Assembly (NCBI RefSeq): GCF_019312595.1
Contig: NZ_JAHWDQ010000001.1
Span: forward strand, 1,226,788 to 1,290,787
DNA: 64,000 nucleotides
DNA from: Zhongshania aquimaris
Lineage (GTDB): Bacteria; Pseudomonadota; Gammaproteobacteria; Pseudomonadales; Spongiibacteraceae
Direction of reading: 5' to 3'
A program made the position numbers and the translations under genes. Every line of letters begins with the position of its first letter. Position 1 is the first letter of the stretch. A model generated the notes under the pieces. The model saw only the letters and a program-made list of their open reading frames with translations. It made no database searches and was not told the origin of the DNA. Below are positions 1-9,891 of the stretch, in pieces.

Positions 1-74
1 GTTCCTGCTTTCAGGAATACACGAGCTGAGGAGGTTTTACGGCGACCTGTACCGTAATACTGGGTGGCTGACAT
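1..74 (-). CDS. rpsI: 30S ribosomal protein S9 (uS9), N-terminal fragment
   Basis: Small-subunit ribosomal protein S9. Only the first 24 codons are in the window; the gene runs off the left edge. The minus-strand reading from the ATG at 74 begins MSATQYYGTGRRKTSSARVF, which is the conserved S9 start. It lies 12 bp downstream of rplM in the same direction, the universal rplM-rpsI pair, so both are expected on one transcript. Confidence 0.95.
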   Translation of the reverse strand, partial: MSATQYYGTGRRKTSSARVFLKAG

Positions 75-86
75 ATTGCGCTTCCG

Positions 87-515
87 TTAGATATTCAGTT
101 CAACTGGCTGCTGAGCGGCATGGGGATGCTCAGTTCCAGCGTAGACTTTCAATTTTTTAAACATTGCACGACCCAGCGGATTCTTGGGTAACATACCCTT
201 TACCGCACCCTGGATCACGCGCTCAGGGGCTTTATCAATCAACTTTTCGAAGCTTATAGACTTCAATCCACCTGGATAACCAGTGTGGTGATGATAGATC
301 TTGCCAGTTGCTTTGTTGCCAGTAACGCGAATCTTCTCCGCATTAACAACAACGATATAATCGCCAGTATCAACATGAGGCGTGTATTCAGGCTTATGCT
401 TACCGCGCAAACGATGCGCAATCTCACTGGCCAAACGACCCAATGTTTTTTCGGCGGCGTCTACTACGTACCAGTCGTGTATTACGTCACTGGGTTTTGC
501 GCTTAAGGTTTTCAT
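87..515 (-). CDS. rplM: 50S ribosomal protein L13 (uL13)
   Basis: Large-subunit protein L13, an early-assembly 23S rRNA binder. The frame is 142 aa, the same length as the E. coli protein, and begins [20 protein letters not shown]. It contains the family signature around residues 104-125 ([19 protein letters not shown]). It is first in the rplM-rpsI operon. A strong sigma-70-type promoter is visible about 40 bp upstream (556-584). In enterobacteria L13 represses its own mRNA; nothing here shows whether that holds. Confidence 0.97.
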   Translation of the reverse strand: MKTLSAKPSDVIHDWYVVDAAEKTLGRLASEIAHRLRGKHKPEYTPHVDTGDYIVVVNAEKIRVTGNKATGKIYHHHTGYPGGLKSISFEKLIDKAPERVIQGAVKGMLPKNPLGRAMFKKLKVYAGTEHPHAAQQPVELNI

Positions 516-555
516 GTTTCTCGCCTATAGGGCCCGTACCGAACAAAGAGCGCGA

Positions 556-584
556 ATACTACATAAGTGCCAAGGGTTTTTCAA
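556..584 (-). promoter_or_regulatory. Predicted sigma-70 promoter of rplM-rpsI
   Basis: Read on the minus strand: TTGAAA (584-579), a 17-bp spacer, then TAGTAT (561-556). Each hexamer is a 4-5/6 match and the spacing is ideal. Transcription would start near 549, giving a short leader before the rplM ATG at 515. Confidence 0.5.
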
Positions 585-622
585 GTGGAATATTGATTTT
601 GTAAGCCATAATTCTCAATGAC

Positions 623-1732
623 CTATGGCCGGTGCTCGCAGGCCAGATATTCCTCTGATTGCATTTCAAGCAAGCGACTCTGAGTGCGCTCAAATTCGAA
701 ATCCAATCGACCGCCAGTATACAACTGCTCCAGCGGTGCAGCCGCAGATAATACCAGCTTAACGTTACGGTCGTAAAACTCATCTATCAAATTAATGAAA
801 CGACGCGCCTGATCATCCCTTCCAGCACCCATTTGCGGGACATTACTAATAAGTACCGCATGGAACACCCGCGCCAGCTCGATATAATCATACTGACTGC
901 GCGGCCCATCACACAACTCTGAAAAATCAAACCACGCAACATCATCAGCGACAAATAAGGCCTGAATCTGCCGCCCCTCGATATCAAGCAGCTGATCTGC
1001 ACTGGCAGCCTCAGGCGCCAAGCGCTTAAAACTCAGGGCCAAACTTTGATCCGCAGCCTCACCCAATGGGTGATAATAGAGCTCGGCCTGTTCAAGCGCC
1101 CGCAGACGATAATCCACGCCACCATCGACGTTAACCACATCAACCCTATCTTTTATCAAGGCAATGGCAGGCAAGAACCGCGCCCGCTGCAAACCATCTT
1201 TGTACAAACCGTCCGGAACAATATTTGACGTCGCAACAAGAACCACGCCGCGCGCAAAGAGCCGATCAAATAAGCCGGCCAATATCATCGCATCGGTGAT
1301 ATCTGACACAAAGAACTCATCAAAACAAATCACCCTCGCCTCGTCGGCAATGCGATCAGCAACAATGACTAATGGGTTTTTCTCACCTGACAGGGATTTC
1401 AACTCGCGATGCACTCGCTGCATAAAGCGGTGAAAGTGCGCGCGCATTTTGTTTTCGAAAGGCAATGTATCGAAAAAAGTATCCATGAGATACGTCTTCC
1501 CTCGACCTACACCGCCCCAAAAATAGAGCCCGCGAATCGTCGGCGGAGGGGTATTTCGTCCTGATAGCTTGGCCCCTACACGAGCAAAAAAGCTGCTACC
1601 ACCCTGCGAGGGCTGAGCAAGCAGATCATCATATAAGCGCTGCAAACACTGCACAGCGTGCTCCTGAGCCGGATCATAAGAAAAATCGGCCTGCGTGAGA
1701 TCGTGCTGATAACGCTGTATGGGAGTAGACAT
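623..1732 (-). CDS. zapE: Cell division protein ZapE (AFG1-like ATPase)
   Basis: ZapE is an AFG1-family P-loop ATPase that associates with the FtsZ ring during constriction. The frame from the ATG at 1732 gives 369 aa. It has a Walker A GGVGRGKT at residues 73-80 and a Walker B ending ICFDEF at 135-140. A start 19 codons further out is possible, but ATG 1732 is preceded by AAGAGG at good spacing and matches the family start. It sits upstream of rplM and divergent from zapG, the same arrangement as in E. coli. Confidence 0.93.
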   Translation of the reverse strand: MSTPIQRYQHDLTQADFSYDPAQEHAVQCLQRLYDDLLAQPSQGGSSFFARVGAKLSGRNTPPPTIRGLYFWGGVGRGKTYLMDTFFDTLPFENKMRAHFHRFMQRVHRELKSLSGEKNPLVIVADRIADEARVICFDEFFVSDITDAMILAGLFDRLFARGVVLVATSNIVPDGLYKDGLQRARFLPAIALIKDRVDVVNVDGGVDYRLRALEQAELYYHPLGEAADQSLALSFKRLAPEAASADQLLDIEGRQIQALFVADDVAWFDFSELCDGPRSQYDYIELARVFHAVLISNVPQMGAGRDDQARRFINLIDEFYDRNVKLVLSAAAPLEQLYTGGRLDFEFERTQSRLLEMQSEEYLACEHRP

Positions 1733-1880
1733 TCGTGTAGCCTCTTTCAAGACGGGCGCAACTGTACCGAGCCACAACCCAATTGGCAATTTTTTATCCC
1801 GGAGTACTGAACCCCAGCCAACGAGGGGTTATACTGTAGCGAAGGAGTGACAACTACGTCGACTCATCGGAGGAACCTCT

Positions 1881-2357
1881 GTGCAAGACATCAATACATT
1901 AATCGCCGTCGCCATTATCTGCTTACTCATCGGCGCAGCGGTAGGCTATTTCATTGTTGGTCGAATGAGACCTGAACAACAAAACCGCGCAGCGTTAGAA
2001 AAGCAATTCAATGATATGCAGCGTCAACAGCAAGACTATCAACAAGAAGTCAGCCATCACTTTGACCGCACGGGTGAACTACTTAACGAGCTGGCCGAAA
2101 GCTATCGCAGTGTTCACAACCACATTGTGGAGGGCGCACAAAATCTTCACAGCACCGGCATCAGTCCTCTGCAGGCCATTCCCGAGGGCCGACCAGTACT
2201 GGATAACAAGCCGAGCAAACTTGCCCCCGCAGCGCCACCACTAGATTACGCTCCACGGCAGCCCGGCAAAAAGGGTGCTCTACACGAAGAGTTCGGCATG
2301 GATTCAGAAAAGAAGCCCAAAGAACACCTTGAGCCGCCGGTCTCTCCGCACGCGTAA
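1881..2357 (+). CDS. zapG: Z-ring associated protein ZapG (YhcB, DUF1043)
   Basis: A single-pass inner-membrane coiled-coil protein of the YhcB/ZapG family, linked in E. coli to divisome and envelope biogenesis. The 158-aa frame starts at GTG 1881 behind CGGAGGAA. Residues 7-27 form one transmembrane helix, residues 33-75 are Gln/Glu-rich with coiled-coil character, and the C-terminal third is low complexity (Pro, Lys, Ala). It is divergent from zapE, as in E. coli, but the degQ gene that follows there is absent. Confidence 0.88.
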   Translation: MQDINTLIAVAIICLLIGAAVGYFIVGRMRPEQQNRAALEKQFNDMQRQQQDYQQEVSHHFDRTGELLNELAESYRSVHNHIVEGAQNLHSTGISPLQAIPEGRPVLDNKPSKLAPAAPPLDYAPRQPGKKGALHEEFGMDSEKKPKEHLEPPVSPHA

Positions 2358-2388
2358 TCTACACCAAATCCAAATCACCATACTATTT

Positions 2389-2412
2389 CCGGCCTAAATG
2401 TTCTTAGGCCGG
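2389..2412. terminator. Hairpin between convergent zapG and nif3
   Basis: Perfect 9-bp stem CCGGCCTAA / TTAGGCCGG with loop ATGTTC. The stop codon of the minus-strand NIF3 gene (2404-2406) is inside the right arm. There is no long T-run after either arm, so it may stabilise mRNA 3' ends rather than act as a strong intrinsic terminator. A T-rich TACTATTT lies on the left. Confidence 0.45.
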
Positions 2413-3165
2413 ATTGTCGATATCTATAAATCGATGATACAGATCAAATTGGTCTGCCAGATTTTTCGCCACAGCCTGTATGCCATAGCGCTCGGTAGCG
2501 TGGTGCCCCGCCGCAATATAGTGAATACCCAGTTCCCGCGCAGCCAGTATTGTGGGCTCCGATACCTCGCCGCTTAGATACGCATCAACACCAGCGGCAA
2601 ACGCCTTTTCAATATAAGACTGCGCGCCGCCCGTACACCAAGCTATCGTTGAAATAGGTCGGTCATGACCTACCTCTAACAATGGCTTACGCCCCAGCAC
2701 TAGCTCTACGTGTGCCGCAAACGCCTCTGCGCTCATTGGCGCAGAAAGGCGACCAACATTTCCCACCGACCGCGGGTTATTAGGCTCAAGTCCACCCTCG
2801 ACATGAATACCTAGCCGCTTGGCCAACTGAGCGTTATTGCCCAGTACCGGATGGGCATCCAATGGCAGGTGATAGGCTATTAAACTGATATTGTTGGCGA
2901 GTAATAACGCGAGTCGATTTCGCTTCATACCGACAATACAGGGATCTTCGCCGCGCCAAAAATAACCATGATGGACCATGATGGCATCCGCCTTTTCTGC
3001 AATCGCGGCCTCAATTAGGGCCTGCGAAGCAGTGACGCCCGAGATGATACGACGAACGGTCTCACTGCCCGCCACCTGCAATCCATTCGGGCAGTAATCG
3101 CTAAATTGTGCTGGCTCTAAAATGTTATCTGCCGCAGCAAGCAAATCACCAAGAGAAACCGCCAT
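2404..3165 (-). CDS. NIF3-family dinuclear metal protein (YbgI-like)
   Basis: A member of the NIF3/YbgI family, which forms toroidal hexamers with a two-metal site; it is often labelled GTP cyclohydrolase 1 type 2 homolog, but the physiological reaction is unsettled. The 253-aa length is typical. Metal-ligand motifs are visible: HH at residues 65-66, D103 in HLPLDAHP, and H221/H222 with E225 in GHHATERYG. It is convergent with zapG and divergent from degS; the 106-bp gap to degS holds two abutting dyads. Confidence 0.88.
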   Translation of the reverse strand: MAVSLGDLLAAADNILEPAQFSDYCPNGLQVAGSETVRRIISGVTASQALIEAAIAEKADAIMVHHGYFWRGEDPCIVGMKRNRLALLLANNISLIAYHLPLDAHPVLGNNAQLAKRLGIHVEGGLEPNNPRSVGNVGRLSAPMSAEAFAAHVELVLGRKPLLEVGHDRPISTIAWCTGGAQSYIEKAFAAGVDAYLSGEVSEPTILAARELGIHYIAAGHHATERYGIQAVAKNLADQFDLYHRFIDIDNPA

Positions 3166-3184
3166 AAACCCTCACATTAATTCT

Positions 3185-3214
3185 GAAATGTCACATTTCG
3201 TGCTAGGCTAGCAC
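3185..3214. promoter_or_regulatory. Two abutting 15-bp dyads between nif3 and degS
   Basis: GAAATGT-C-ACATTTC (3185-3199) is followed with no gap by GTGCTAG-G-CTAGCAC (3200-3214). Each is a perfect dyad with 7-bp arms and one central base. They lie 20 bp from the NIF3 start and 58 bp from the degS start, in the only space available for the two divergent promoters. The geometry fits two different dimeric regulators side by side. No regulator can be named from the sequence. Confidence 0.4.
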
Positions 3215-3271
3215 CCCATAAAGACAAGCATCCAGTGCTTCCCCACTTAATCACCCAGCGAGGACCGGCAC

Positions 3272-4315
3272 TTGACACGGAACAGCCTGAAACCACTGAT
3301 CTGGCCCACCATTTGCGGCATTTTACTCGGTCTATGCATACTCGCCTATCTACCCAGAGATCGCGACAAAGACTACGTTTACGCCGTTGAACACGCGGCT
3401 CCGGCCGTTGCCAACATTTACACTACCAAAGTTGTGGAACAGCGCCACCCACTTGCCGACGACCCACTATTCAAACATTTTTTCAGCCGCAACGGTCGCG
3501 TGAAGCAGCAACTTGAACGCAGCCTAGGATCAGGCGTCATTGTCAGCGATGCGGGATATTTGCTCACGAACTATCACGTCATCAAGGGTGCCGACGAGAT
3601 ATTGGTATTACTCCATGACGGCCGACAAGCACTAGCAAGCGTTATCGGCAGCGATGCAGACACCGACCTTGCCGTCCTAAAAATCGACTTAGACAACCTC
3701 ACCAGCATCACCATTGGCGACCCATCAAAAATTCAGGTCGGCAACATCGTGCTCGCCATCGGCAACCCATACGGCTTCGGCCAAACTGTAACCCAAGGCA
3801 TTGTCAGCGCGACCGGTCGCTACGGATTAGGCCTTAGCCAGTTCGAAAATTTCATTCAAACTGACGCCGCAATCAACCCCGGCAACTCCGGTGGCGCGCT
3901 TATCGATACAAAAGGTCGATTACTCGGGATCAACACCGCGATTTACACCCAGAGTGGCGGATCAACTGGTATCGGCTTGGCCATTCCAACTGATTTAGCA
4001 CTCCGTACCATGAGCGATCTCATTAGCTATGGTCGACCACTGCGGGGCTGGCTGGGCATTGAAGTTCAACCCGTTGGTGTGGGCACTAATGGCGTCATTA
4101 TTACCGCGCTAGCAAACAGTGGCCCAGCAGAAAAAGCCGGTTTAAAAATTGGTGACATTCTCATTAATATAAACGGTGAACAAGTCGGCGACGGCCATGC
4201 GGGCATGAAACTCATCACCTACACTCGGCCCGGCGAAAGAGTGAGGATCGCTTTATTACGCGGCGAAGAAACAATCACAATCGAAACAGAAGTGGCTATG
4301 CGGCCTAATAGCTAG
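3272..4315 (+). CDS. degS: Membrane-anchored periplasmic serine protease DegS/AlgW
   Basis: The S1C-family protease that senses outer-membrane protein stress and cleaves the sigma-E anti-sigma factor (RseA or MucA). The 347-aa frame uses TTG 3272 behind GAGGA. Residues 8-27 form one N-terminal membrane anchor. The catalytic triad is H102 (TNYHVIKG), D132 (DTDLAV) and S206 (NPGNSGG), followed by one PDZ domain from about 255 to 345. A single PDZ plus an anchor points to DegS/AlgW rather than DegP/DegQ. Its place next to hisC-hisD-hisG-murA matches algW in Pseudomonas. Neither sigma-E nor rseA is in this window. Confidence 0.92.
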   Translation: MTRNSLKPLIWPTICGILLGLCILAYLPRDRDKDYVYAVEHAAPAVANIYTTKVVEQRHPLADDPLFKHFFSRNGRVKQQLERSLGSGVIVSDAGYLLTNYHVIKGADEILVLLHDGRQALASVIGSDADTDLAVLKIDLDNLTSITIGDPSKIQVGNIVLAIGNPYGFGQTVTQGIVSATGRYGLGLSQFENFIQTDAAINPGNSGGALIDTKGRLLGINTAIYTQSGGSTGIGLAIPTDLALRTMSDLISYGRPLRGWLGIEVQPVGVGTNGVIITALANSGPAEKAGLKIGDILININGEQVGDGHAGMKLITYTRPGERVRIALLRGEETITIETEVAMRPNS

Positions 4316-4320
4316 GCCGC
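4300..4320. terminator. Hairpin across the degS stop codon, convergent with hisC
   Basis: GCGGCCTA / TAGGCCGC, an 8-bp perfect stem with a 5-nt loop; the degS TAG (4313-4315) starts the right arm. It lies 4 bp from the hisC stop and serves both converging genes. There is no clear T-run. The stem shares the GGCCTA core with the hairpin at 2389-2412. Confidence 0.4.
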
Positions 4321-4323
4321 AAA

Positions 4324-5388
4324 TTACGCAGATGCCAGAAGCCGCTGCAGCGACTTGAACAACACCTCACTATCTTCGGGTCGACCTACGGTAATACGCA
4401 GATACTGCTCAATGCGCGGCATTTTAAAATGCCGAACAATCACACCGTCTTCTCGCAAACCCGCCGCCAACTCCGAGGCATCGCGACTCATATGCCGACA
4501 AAATACAAAATTGGCTGAAGACGGCAACACCTGAAAATCAAACGACGCGAGACGAGTCACCATCGCCTCACGCTCAGCCATCACCGCCTGTCGGGTTTGC
4601 TGAAAATAGGGCTCATCCGCAAACGATGCCGCAGCACCCAACTGAGCCAGACGATCTAATGGATAGGAATTAAAACTATTTTTAATCCGCTCCAATGCCT
4701 CAATTAGATCTGGATGACCAACCGCAAAACCAACCCGCAAACCCGCTAATGAGCGCGACTTTGACAGCGTTTGCGTCACTAACAAATTAGGAAAGCGATC
4801 AACCAGGGAAATCGCAGAGTCACCGCCGAAATCAACATAAGCCTCGTCAATAACAACCACTGTTTCGTTGTTAACCGTCAGTAGCCGTTCAATTTCTGCC
4901 AGCGACAAGAAACACCCCGTCGGCGCATTCGGGTTCGGGAAAATAATCCCGCCATTAATACCTCGGTATTCCTCGATCTTAATCTGGAACTTGTCATCCA
5001 GCGGGATTACCTCGTACGGTATCTTATACAAACCACAATACACGGGATAAAAACTGTACGTGATATCCGGAAACAGCAAGGGCTTACCGTGCTGAAACAA
5101 GCCATGAAAAACATGCGCCAAGACTTCATCAGAACCGTTGCCGACAAATACCTGCTCTGCTGCAACACCGTGGTAATCCGCAATCGCCGTTTTTAGCACA
5201 TCGCTATTCGGATCGGGGTATAAACGCAGCGCGGCAGTCGCCTCAGCTTTAATAACTTCAAGTACTTTTGGCGATGGTCCATAGGGATTTTCATTGGTAT
5301 TGAGCTTGGTTAATTTACTTAACTTTGGCTGCTCCCCAGGGACATAGGGCACTAAATCTTTAACGAATGGACTCCAATACCTACTCAT
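4324..5388 (-). CDS. hisC: Histidinol-phosphate aminotransferase
   Basis: Class I/II PLP enzyme that converts imidazole acetol phosphate to histidinol phosphate in histidine synthesis. From ATG 5388 it is 354 aa. Motifs are NPNAPTG (151-157), DEAYVDF (181-187) and the PLP lysine K210 in [11 protein letters not shown]. The ATG at 5388 is preceded by AGGTGA and overlaps the hisD stop by 8 nt, so it is preferred over the GTG at 5397. Third gene of hisG-hisD-hisC. Confidence 0.95.
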   Translation of the reverse strand: MSRYWSPFVKDLVPYVPGEQPKLSKLTKLNTNENPYGPSPKVLEVIKAEATAALRLYPDPNSDVLKTAIADYHGVAAEQVFVGNGSDEVLAHVFHGLFQHGKPLLFPDITYSFYPVYCGLYKIPYEVIPLDDKFQIKIEEYRGINGGIIFPNPNAPTGCFLSLAEIERLLTVNNETVVVIDEAYVDFGGDSAISLVDRFPNLLVTQTLSKSRSLAGLRVGFAVGHPDLIEALERIKNSFNSYPLDRLAQLGAAASFADEPYFQQTRQAVMAEREAMVTRLASFDFQVLPSSANFVFCRHMSRDASELAAGLREDGVIVRHFKMPRIEQYLRITVGRPEDSEVLFKSLQRLLASA

Positions 5389-6700
5389 CACAATCACCTA
5401 ATATGCGATATTCCGCGCTGCGGGCGTGAGCCTGTAAGGACTCTCCGCGCGCGAGTACCGAGGCAACTTTAGCCAATTCCGACGCACCCGCCGCTGAGCA
5501 GGCAATCAAAGATGAGCGCTTCTGGAAATCGTAGACACCTAACGGCGATGAAAACCGCGCGGTGCCAGAGGTAGGTAACACGTGATTCGGTCCAGCGCAG
5601 TAATCCCCCAACGCTTCTGGTGTATAACGCCCCATAAAGATAGCGCCGGCATGGCGTATTTTAGGCAGCCACTGCTCCGCATCGTCGACAGATAACTCTA
5701 AATGTTCTGGCGCTATTCGATTACTAATCGCAATCGCATCATCCATGTCGTTAACCAGCACCAGCGCACCGCGACTCACCATAGAGCTGCGAATAATATC
5801 GGCGCGCTCAGACTCCGGCAGCAAACGACTGATACTCGCTTCAACCTGGTTTAAAAAGTTGGCATCAGGACTCAACAGTATCGACTGAGCATCTTCATCG
5901 TGCTCAGCCTGCGAAAAAAGATCCATCGCAATCCAATCAGGGTCGGTCTTGCCGTCGCAAATAATTAATATCTCAGAGGGACCTGCAATCATATCCAAGC
6001 CGACGCTGCCAAACACTTGCCGCTTAGCGGTGGCGACATAAATATTGCCGGGGCCAACTATTTTATCAACTTTAGGAATCGTTTCTGAACCGTATGCCAG
6101 CGCCGCAATTGCCTGGGCGCCGCCGATGGTAAATACGCGATCAACACCCGCTATAGCCGCAGCGGCCAACACCATGTCATTGACAAAGCCTTTGGGGGTC
6201 GGCGACACCATAATCAACTCGCCAACGCCAGCTACTTTAGCGGGTATAGCATTCATTAATACCGATGACGGATAAGTCGCCTTACCACCTGGTACGTATA
6301 AGCCAACGCGATCTAAGGCGGTAATCTGCTGTCCCAACAAAGTGCCATCTGCTTCGCGATATGACCACGACTCCTGGCGCTGATGCTGGTGATAGGTTTT
6401 TATTCGCTCCGCAGCCGTTTCTAGGGCCGCTCGAACATCCGCATTTATATTTGCCAGGGCGGCGTCAATACGACTCTTCGGGATTTCCAAGTCCGCTGCT
6501 GCTTTGGGTTCCCAGCTATCAAACCGCCTCGTGAACTCAAGAATCGCGGCATCGCCCTCGCCGCGAACTTTCGCAAGTACGTCTGCCACCGTTGCCACCA
6601 CCGAGGGGTTCGACACCGACTCCCAATCCAGCAATGCCGTCAGCGCCGCATCAAAATCGAGGTCCGCACTACTCATGCGCCTTATTAGAGTATCAGCCAT
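5381..6700 (-). CDS. hisD: Histidinol dehydrogenase
   Basis: Zn-dependent, NAD-linked enzyme that performs the last two oxidations of histidine synthesis. The ATG at 6700 gives 439 aa and is preceded by GGAGGAG; it overlaps the hisG stop by 8 nt. An upstream start at 6742 would add 14 residues without family support. Signature regions are [12 protein letters not shown], the AEHDEDAQ stretch, and the catalytic pair in APEHLEL. The same 8-nt overlap occurs at both hisG/hisD and hisD/hisC, indicating translational coupling. Confidence 0.95.
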   Translation of the reverse strand: MADTLIRRMSSADLDFDAALTALLDWESVSNPSVVATVADVLAKVRGEGDAAILEFTRRFDSWEPKAAADLEIPKSRIDAALANINADVRAALETAAERIKTYHQHQRQESWSYREADGTLLGQQITALDRVGLYVPGGKATYPSSVLMNAIPAKVAGVGELIMVSPTPKGFVNDMVLAAAAIAGVDRVFTIGGAQAIAALAYGSETIPKVDKIVGPGNIYVATAKRQVFGSVGLDMIAGPSEILIICDGKTDPDWIAMDLFSQAEHDEDAQSILLSPDANFLNQVEASISRLLPESERADIIRSSMVSRGALVLVNDMDDAIAISNRIAPEHLELSVDDAEQWLPKIRHAGAIFMGRYTPEALGDYCAGPNHVLPTSGTARFSSPLGVYDFQKRSSLIACSAAGASELAKVASVLARGESLQAHARSAEYRILGDCDE

Positions 6701-7358
6701 TGCTGACAAGCTCCTCCGCGCTTTGCCGGGCTTCCACCGCAACCGTTAACTTCGCGATAATATCTTGAATACTATTATGCTTACGCTTCATCGCCGCCTT
6801 GTTCACGACAAGACGCGAACTCACATCGGCGATCATGTCACGCGGTTCCATACCATTGGCCCGCAGGGTATTTCCCGTATCCACAATATCGACAATTAAA
6901 TCGGCCAAATCCATCAGGGGCGCCAATTCCATCGCACCGTAAAGCTTAATTAACTCAACTTGAATCCCACGCTCTGCAAAGTGCCTGCGAGCCACATTGA
7001 CAAACTTGGTGGCAACTCGCACACGACCATGCGGCAAGGACTCACCAACACGACCGGCAGTCATCAATCTACAACGGGCGATATTAAGATCTAAGGGCTC
7101 ATACATATCGCCCGCACCGACCTCTAACAGCATATCTTTGCCCGCCACACCAATATCCGCCGACCCCAACTTTACATAGGTCGGCACATCAGTGCCGCGA
7201 ATAACAATCAAACGAATATGTGAATGGTTAGTCTCGAAAATCAGCTTGCGACTGCTGCTTATATCTTCGGCGGGCACGATGCCCGCCTCCGCCAACAATG
7301 GCAGAGTTTCTTTTAAGATACGCCCTTTGGTGAGCGCAATAGTAACCGGCTGATCCAC
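6693..7358 (-). CDS. hisG: ATP phosphoribosyltransferase, short form
   Basis: First enzyme of histidine synthesis, joining ATP and PRPP. At 221 aa this is the short HisG(S) form, lacking the C-terminal allosteric domain; family knowledge says it works as a hetero-octamer with HisZ. The PRPP loop is near residues 155-175 ([17 protein letters not shown]). hisZ is not in this window. The gene begins 27 bp after murA ends and is followed by overlapping hisD. Confidence 0.95.
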   Translation of the reverse strand: MDQPVTIALTKGRILKETLPLLAEAGIVPAEDISSSRKLIFETNHSHIRLIVIRGTDVPTYVKLGSADIGVAGKDMLLEVGAGDMYEPLDLNIARCRLMTAGRVGESLPHGRVRVATKFVNVARRHFAERGIQVELIKLYGAMELAPLMDLADLIVDIVDTGNTLRANGMEPRDMIADVSSRLVVNKAAMKRKHNSIQDIIAKLTVAVEARQSAEELVSNG

Positions 7359-7385
7359 AAATTAACTCCAGGTACCGTAAAGCAT

Positions 7386-8672
<1,287 letters not shown>

Positions 8673-8678
8673 TTAGCC

Positions 8679-8918
8679 TTAAGATTGGGCTTCGTCGGGG
8701 GTCAACGCTTTAATATTGATGGCGTGTAAAGAGCCATCCCGAATCCAATCATTGACTGCAGCATAGACAAGCTGCTGACGCTTTACCGCACGTAATCCGG
8801 CAAAGGCATCACTAACAACGCGCACGTCAAAATGGCTGCCATCACCATTCACGGCGACTTCACTACTGGGAAAATGCTCTAAAAGACGCTGTTCGATATA
8901 TTCTACTTGCATGCCCAT
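8679..8918 (-). CDS. ibaG: BolA-family protein IbaG/YrbA
   Basis: Small BolA-like protein that binds monothiol glutaredoxin and Fe-S clusters; IbaG is the version found beside murA and the mla genes. From ATG 8918 it is 79 aa (ATG 8912 would give 77). The BolA core includes VNGDGSHFDVRVVS and KRQQLVYAAVNDWI, and the C-terminal LHAINIKALTPDE is typical. A longer TTG start at 8966 has no support. It ends 27 bp before murA. Confidence 0.88.
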   Translation of the reverse strand: MGMQVEYIEQRLLEHFPSSEVAVNGDGSHFDVRVVSDAFAGLRAVKRQQLVYAAVNDWIRDGSLHAINIKALTPDEAQS

Positions 8919-8979
8919 CCCGCTCTTACCTACCACTACTTTGCACAAGCGCGGAATTGTACGCAATTGCGGAGAACAT

Positions 8980-9014
8980 GGCGAGGCGAAACCCTAGTCA
9001 GGGCTCGCCTCGCC
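8980..9014 (-). terminator. Long nested hairpin between mlaC and ibaG
   Basis: Outer arms GGCGAGGCGA (8980-8989) and TCGCCTCGCC (9005-9014) are perfectly complementary; an inner CCCT/AGGG stem with an AGTC loop sits inside. It begins 13 bp after the mlaC stop. No T-run follows on the minus strand, so it could partly terminate or protect the mlaC mRNA before ibaG. Confidence 0.4.
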
Positions 9015-9027
9015 TATTAAAAGAAGG

Positions 9028-9699
9028 TTACTCTGCGGCTTTTTCCATCACCTCTTGCGGCGCAACCGTCCAGTTCGCAATAACCTTATCGATGTCGCCA
9101 TTATATTGCTTAACTGCGGCGTTAAACTGATTTTGATAAATCCGACCTAAATTCAAGCCCTCAATAATCACGTTGCGCAATTTCCAGACACCATCTGAAC
9201 CTTGGCGAAGCGTATAGACAACTTGATATGGCTTAGCGCGCTCACCGTAAATATCTTGGCGCACACCAACGCTACCTGACAAATCCACATCGTCGGCCAA
9301 TGGCAACACTTCAATACGATTGCCATTAAAGCCAAGCAAGCCCTTTGAATACGTATTGATCAATCCGTCTTTAAAGCTATCGGTAAACCGAATTACGCGC
9401 TCGCGAAACTGCGCACGCTCGGCTTCCGTTTTTAGGCTTTCGTAGTAACCACGACTGCCATATTTACCCATAATACCCCGCGCAAAACTTTGAAAATCCA
9501 CCACTTCGTCCATAATGCGCCGAACTTCATTGGTAAAGCGCTGCGGATCAGTGTCAATGTAACCACGCGCATCCTCAATCACTTTGACCAACTCTTGGGT
9601 AGTGTCTGCAACTACCTCATAGGGACCTTTGTCGGCGGCAAAGCTCGGTGAAAACAGGCCAAACACCATAAATAATGCCACTACTATTTTTTTACACAT
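9028..9699 (-). CDS. mlaC: Phospholipid-binding periplasmic protein MlaC (toluene-tolerance Ttg2D family)
   Basis: Periplasmic shuttle that carries phospholipids between the outer-membrane MlaA complex and the inner-membrane MlaFEDB transporter. The 223-aa frame has a signal peptide at residues 1-21 (cut near SFAADKG). The MlaC core includes VVDFQSFARGIMGKYG and the conserved VRQDIYGERAKPYQVVYTLR region. In relatives mlaF, mlaE and mlaD lie just upstream and an STAS gene (mlaB) just downstream. Here the upstream gap is 192 bp to divergent kdsD and the downstream neighbour is ibaG, so none of them is local. Confidence 0.92.
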   Translation of the reverse strand: MCKKIVVALFMVFGLFSPSFAADKGPYEVVADTTQELVKVIEDARGYIDTDPQRFTNEVRRIMDEVVDFQSFARGIMGKYGSRGYYESLKTEAERAQFRERVIRFTDSFKDGLINTYSKGLLGFNGNRIEVLPLADDVDLSGSVGVRQDIYGERAKPYQVVYTLRQGSDGVWKLRNVIIEGLNLGRIYQNQFNAAVKQYNGDIDKVIANWTVAPQEVMEKAAE

Positions 9700-9891
9700 A
9701 CCATCCCCTTAATTTTTATCCGTGCTTCATTACCAATAAAATACGGGCAACTGCGAGTTAAGACCCCATTTTACGCCAATGACTCCCAATTCAGACCTTA
9801 GCTAAACCTGTTAATTTGTCACATTGGAAATTATCATACACAGGATTAGCGCCAGCTGAACGGGCGACACAAACTACCTAAGGTATTCTGA

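Noticed and set aside
9815-9845. Sigma-70 promoter for kdsD (TTGTCA...)
   Set aside because: The possible -10 elements are at wrong spacing (10-15 bp), so it is not called.
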